A stretch of 22,343 bases of DNA, taken from positions 1-22,343 of the forward strand of contig JAKZSU010000130.1 of assembly GCA_047517485.1 (NCBI GenBank), read 5' to 3'. This document shows, in pieces, positions 22,290 through 22,343 of this stretch (positions within the stretch are counted from its first letter, which is position 1; each line of letters opens with the position of its first letter). Both the position numbers and the translations under genes were made by a program. Under the pieces are notes generated by a model. The model did no database searches. It worked only from the letters and a program-made list of their open reading frames with translations, and had not been told where the DNA came from. The stretch is from JAKZSU01 sp047517485. Lineage in GTDB: Bacteria; Pseudomonadota; Alphaproteobacteria; UBA7887.

Positions 22290-22343
22290 GGGACGGTTCT
22301 TGGCCTGTGGTCTCGCGTAGTCGGATCATCTCATTGCCGGATA
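22282..22343 (-). CDS. C-terminal end of an upstream gene, partial
   Basis: The last 19 codons of a gene entering from the right edge on the minus strand, SGNEMIRLRETTGQEPSHD, with a TGA at 22284-22282. The stop lies inside the start region of the 103-residue gene, a typical operon overlap. The fragment is too short to identify. Confidence 0.5.
   Translation of the reverse strand, partial: SGNEMIRLRETTGQEPSHD

Overview
The window is GC-rich and has the gene style of an alphaproteobacterium: short intergenic gaps, GTG starts, a Tat-dependent TRAP binding protein, a (R)-3-hydroxybutyrate dehydrogenase and an Oligotropha-like cox locus. I infer an environmental, metabolically versatile alphaproteobacterium (Rhodospirillales- or Rhizobiales-like). 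Nothing in the sequence fixes the genus.

Left part (1-4 kb): an exported CocE/NonD-type serine hydrolase is followed by a solitary NMT1/THI5-like binding protein with no visible export signal. A convergent 3-hydroxybutyrate dehydrogenase gene (bdhA) lies beyond a strong GC hairpin.

Centre (4-13.1 kb): this is the main system, a form I aerobic carbon monoxide dehydrogenase locus in the order coxC-M-S-L-D-E-F. CoxC is a membrane MHYT sensor fused to a LytTR DNA-binding domain. CoxM (FAD), CoxS (two [2Fe-2S]) and CoxL (Mo/Cu active site, with the VAYRCSFR signature of true CO dehydrogenases) form the enzyme. CoxD (MoxR AAA+), CoxE (von Willebrand A) and CoxF (XdhC-like) are the maturation factors for the Mo-S-Cu cluster. 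A 10-bp direct repeat with a 20-bp period, upstream of coxM, is a plausible LytTR operator. An exported metallo-beta-lactamase-fold protein with two unusual Asn residues at expected metal-ligand positions follows 61 nt after coxF. coxB, coxG, coxH, coxI and coxK are not in the window.

Right-centre (13-19 kb): an HSL-type esterase converges on the MBL gene with a 17-bp overlap. Next comes an adenine-type DNA methyltransferase broken by one extra base in a run of five A. Directly upstream of it is a ~290-bp MITE-like element with 32-bp terminal inverted repeats. Then come a 67-residue exported peptide, a DapA-family aldolase or lyase, a block of 60-bp repeats and hairpins, and a translationally coupled pair: a polysaccharide-deacetylase/allantoinase-like enzyme and a TRAP binding protein.

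Right end (19.2-22.3 kb): a decayed integration site. A tyrosine recombinase gene is split and frameshifted, with a higBA-like antitoxin remnant between its two halves. It is truncated next to a visibly AT-richer gene for a TIR-domain protein, which looks like a transferred defence gene. Beyond that lie a scrambled stretch with a SEC-C zinc-motif tail and a small unrecognised protein whose start overlaps the end of a gene running off the window.
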